From: Dethiosulfatibacter aminovorans DSM 17477
Lineage (GTDB): Bacteria > Bacillota > Clostridia > Tissierellales > Dethiosulfatibacteraceae
NCBI RefSeq assembly: GCF_900142005.1
Contig: NZ_FQZL01000006.1
Coordinates: forward strand, 124,001-188,000
Direction: 5' to 3'
Length of the DNA: 64,000 bases
This document shows, one piece after another, positions 63,379-64,000 of the stretch. The notes below the pieces were generated by a model that saw only the letters and a program-made list of their open reading frames with translations, was not told where the DNA came from and searched no databases. Made by a program: the position numbers and the translations under genes. Each line of letters opens with the position of its first letter. Positions within the stretch are counted from its first letter, which is position 1.

Positions 63379-64000
63379 CTAAGTTAATAGTCTTAGTATG
63401 TCCTTATACAAAATAAAAAACATCAGTGCCATAAGGAATACAAAGCCAATGAAATGTACATACCCTTCCTTTTCAGGAGGAATTCTTTTGCCGGAAATAC
63501 CTTCCCATAATATAAATATCAATCTGCTCCCATCCAGTGCCGGGATAGGCAATAAATTCATGAATCCTAGATTTAAACTTATGAATGCAGCCAGGTTGAT
63601 CAGCGGATACAATCCAATTTTCGCCGCTTCTCCAACCATGGAAATGATTCCTACAGGTCCGGCAATGGCTTCCGTCCCTACGCTTCCCGTAAAAAGCATG
63701 AATACGAATTGGAACATAAGCTTAATATAAAATACAGTTTTAAAAAGTGAACCATAGAATGCAGCCACTATGTTTCTCTCAACTTCCGTATAGAATCCTA
63801 TAGTCAACTGGTTCATGGGTTTAAGCTGAAAACTAAGTGTTTGTCCGTTCCTGTCAACCTTTATATCGATTTCATTGCCCTGAGAACCCTTTATTGCATT
63901 TTTAACTTCATCCCAGGTTTCAGTATTAATATTGTTTACAGCCAGTACCCTGTCGCCTGCCTTGATTCCAGCTTCTGAAGCCGGATATCCCATATTGACC
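63379..64000 (-). CDS. rseP: site-2 protease RseP/RasP, 3' part
   Basis: The C-terminal 207 residues of an intramembrane zinc protease; the N-terminal part with the HEXXH motif lies beyond the window edge. Seen here: the end of a PDZ domain (GYPASEAGIKAGDRVLAVNN), membrane helices, and the second metal-site motif LLPIPALDGSRL, then RIPPEKEGYVHFIGF. It cleaves anti-sigma factors and leftover signal peptides in the membrane. In Clostridia dxr usually precedes it and ispG follows, as here. Confidence 0.93.
   Translation of the reverse strand, partial: VNMGYPASEAGIKAGDRVLAVNNINTETWDEVKNAIKGSQGNEIDIKVDRNGQTLSFQLKPMNQLTIGFYTEVERNIVAAFYGSLFKTVFYIKLMFQFVFMLFTGSVGTEAIAGPVGIISMVGEAAKIGLYPLINLAAFISLNLGFMNLLPIPALDGSRLIFILWEGISGKRIPPEKEGYVHFIGFVFLMALMFFILYKDILRLLT

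Noticed and set aside
1-64000. CRISPR arrays, insertion sequences, prophage, integrated elements or toxin-antitoxin pairs
   Set aside because: Reading through found no spaced direct repeats, transposase, phage or toxin-like genes; the two tyrosine recombinases lie in housekeeping positions without att-like duplications.

Overview
The window is a continuous stretch of low-GC Firmicutes chromosome, most likely from an anaerobic member of the Clostridia. This is inferred from three things: the PolC-type polymerase with adjacent nusA-infB, rny, lexA/yneA and mutSL-miaA-hfq blocks; strong AGGAGG ribosome sites with some TTG/GTG starts; and a four-subunit 2-oxoacid:ferredoxin oxidoreductase, an enzyme of ferredoxin-based anaerobic metabolism. 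I saw no rRNA, tRNA, CRISPR array, insertion sequence or prophage. Almost every base is in a recognisable housekeeping gene, so the interest lies in the RNA element, the control sites and a few aberrant proteins.

Left part, plus strand (1-16.7 kb): four prepilin-like genes, one with a beta-solenoid-like body, run into efp, a short CD1247-like gene, an Asp23-family gene, nusB, xseA and xseB. Between xseB and the tlyA-argR-recN block lies about 545 bases of GC-richer, highly structured non-coding sequence (6548-7092), followed by a small membrane protein. The synteny and structure identify this as an OLE RNA (ornate, large, extremophilic RNA) with its partner OapA. It has its own near-consensus extended -10 promoter. 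Then come nudF, a XerD-like gene with degenerate catalytic residues, deoB, pdp, scpA, scpB, rluB and mnmM.

Middle, plus strand (17.3-33.8 kb): a vorDBAC oxidoreductase operon ends in an RpiR-type regulator and has a palindrome inside its promoter. It is followed by aroH-cmk-plsC-ispH-rpsA and by miaB-mutS-mutL-miaA-hfq-ynbB. At 34.5 kb lexA and yneA diverge from a compact region holding two promoters and three LexA-box-like sites. A further perfect box lies in the convergent gap downstream of yneA.

Right part, minus strand (35.1-64 kb): an intact XerC-type recombinase gene has a striking tandem dyad in its leader. Reading leftwards along the plus coordinates, the rest comprises purB, rny, recA (with LexA boxes), pgsA, rimO, ftsK, uppP, dut, an M16 protease, pnp, rpsO, a RibF protein lacking a recognisable riboflavin kinase domain, truB, nrnA, rbfA, infB, ylxQ, ylxR, nusA, rimP, polC, ispG and the 3' part of rseP cut by the window edge.

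Functionally the window joins replication, repair and the SOS response (polC, recA, recN, lexA, yneA, mutSL, xse, ftsK, xer), RNA maturation and translation (rny, pnp, hfq, miaAB, nus/infB operon, efp), and parts of isoprenoid and membrane-lipid synthesis (ispH, ispG, uppP, plsC, pgsA). The OLE ribonucleoprotein locus is the most unusual element.
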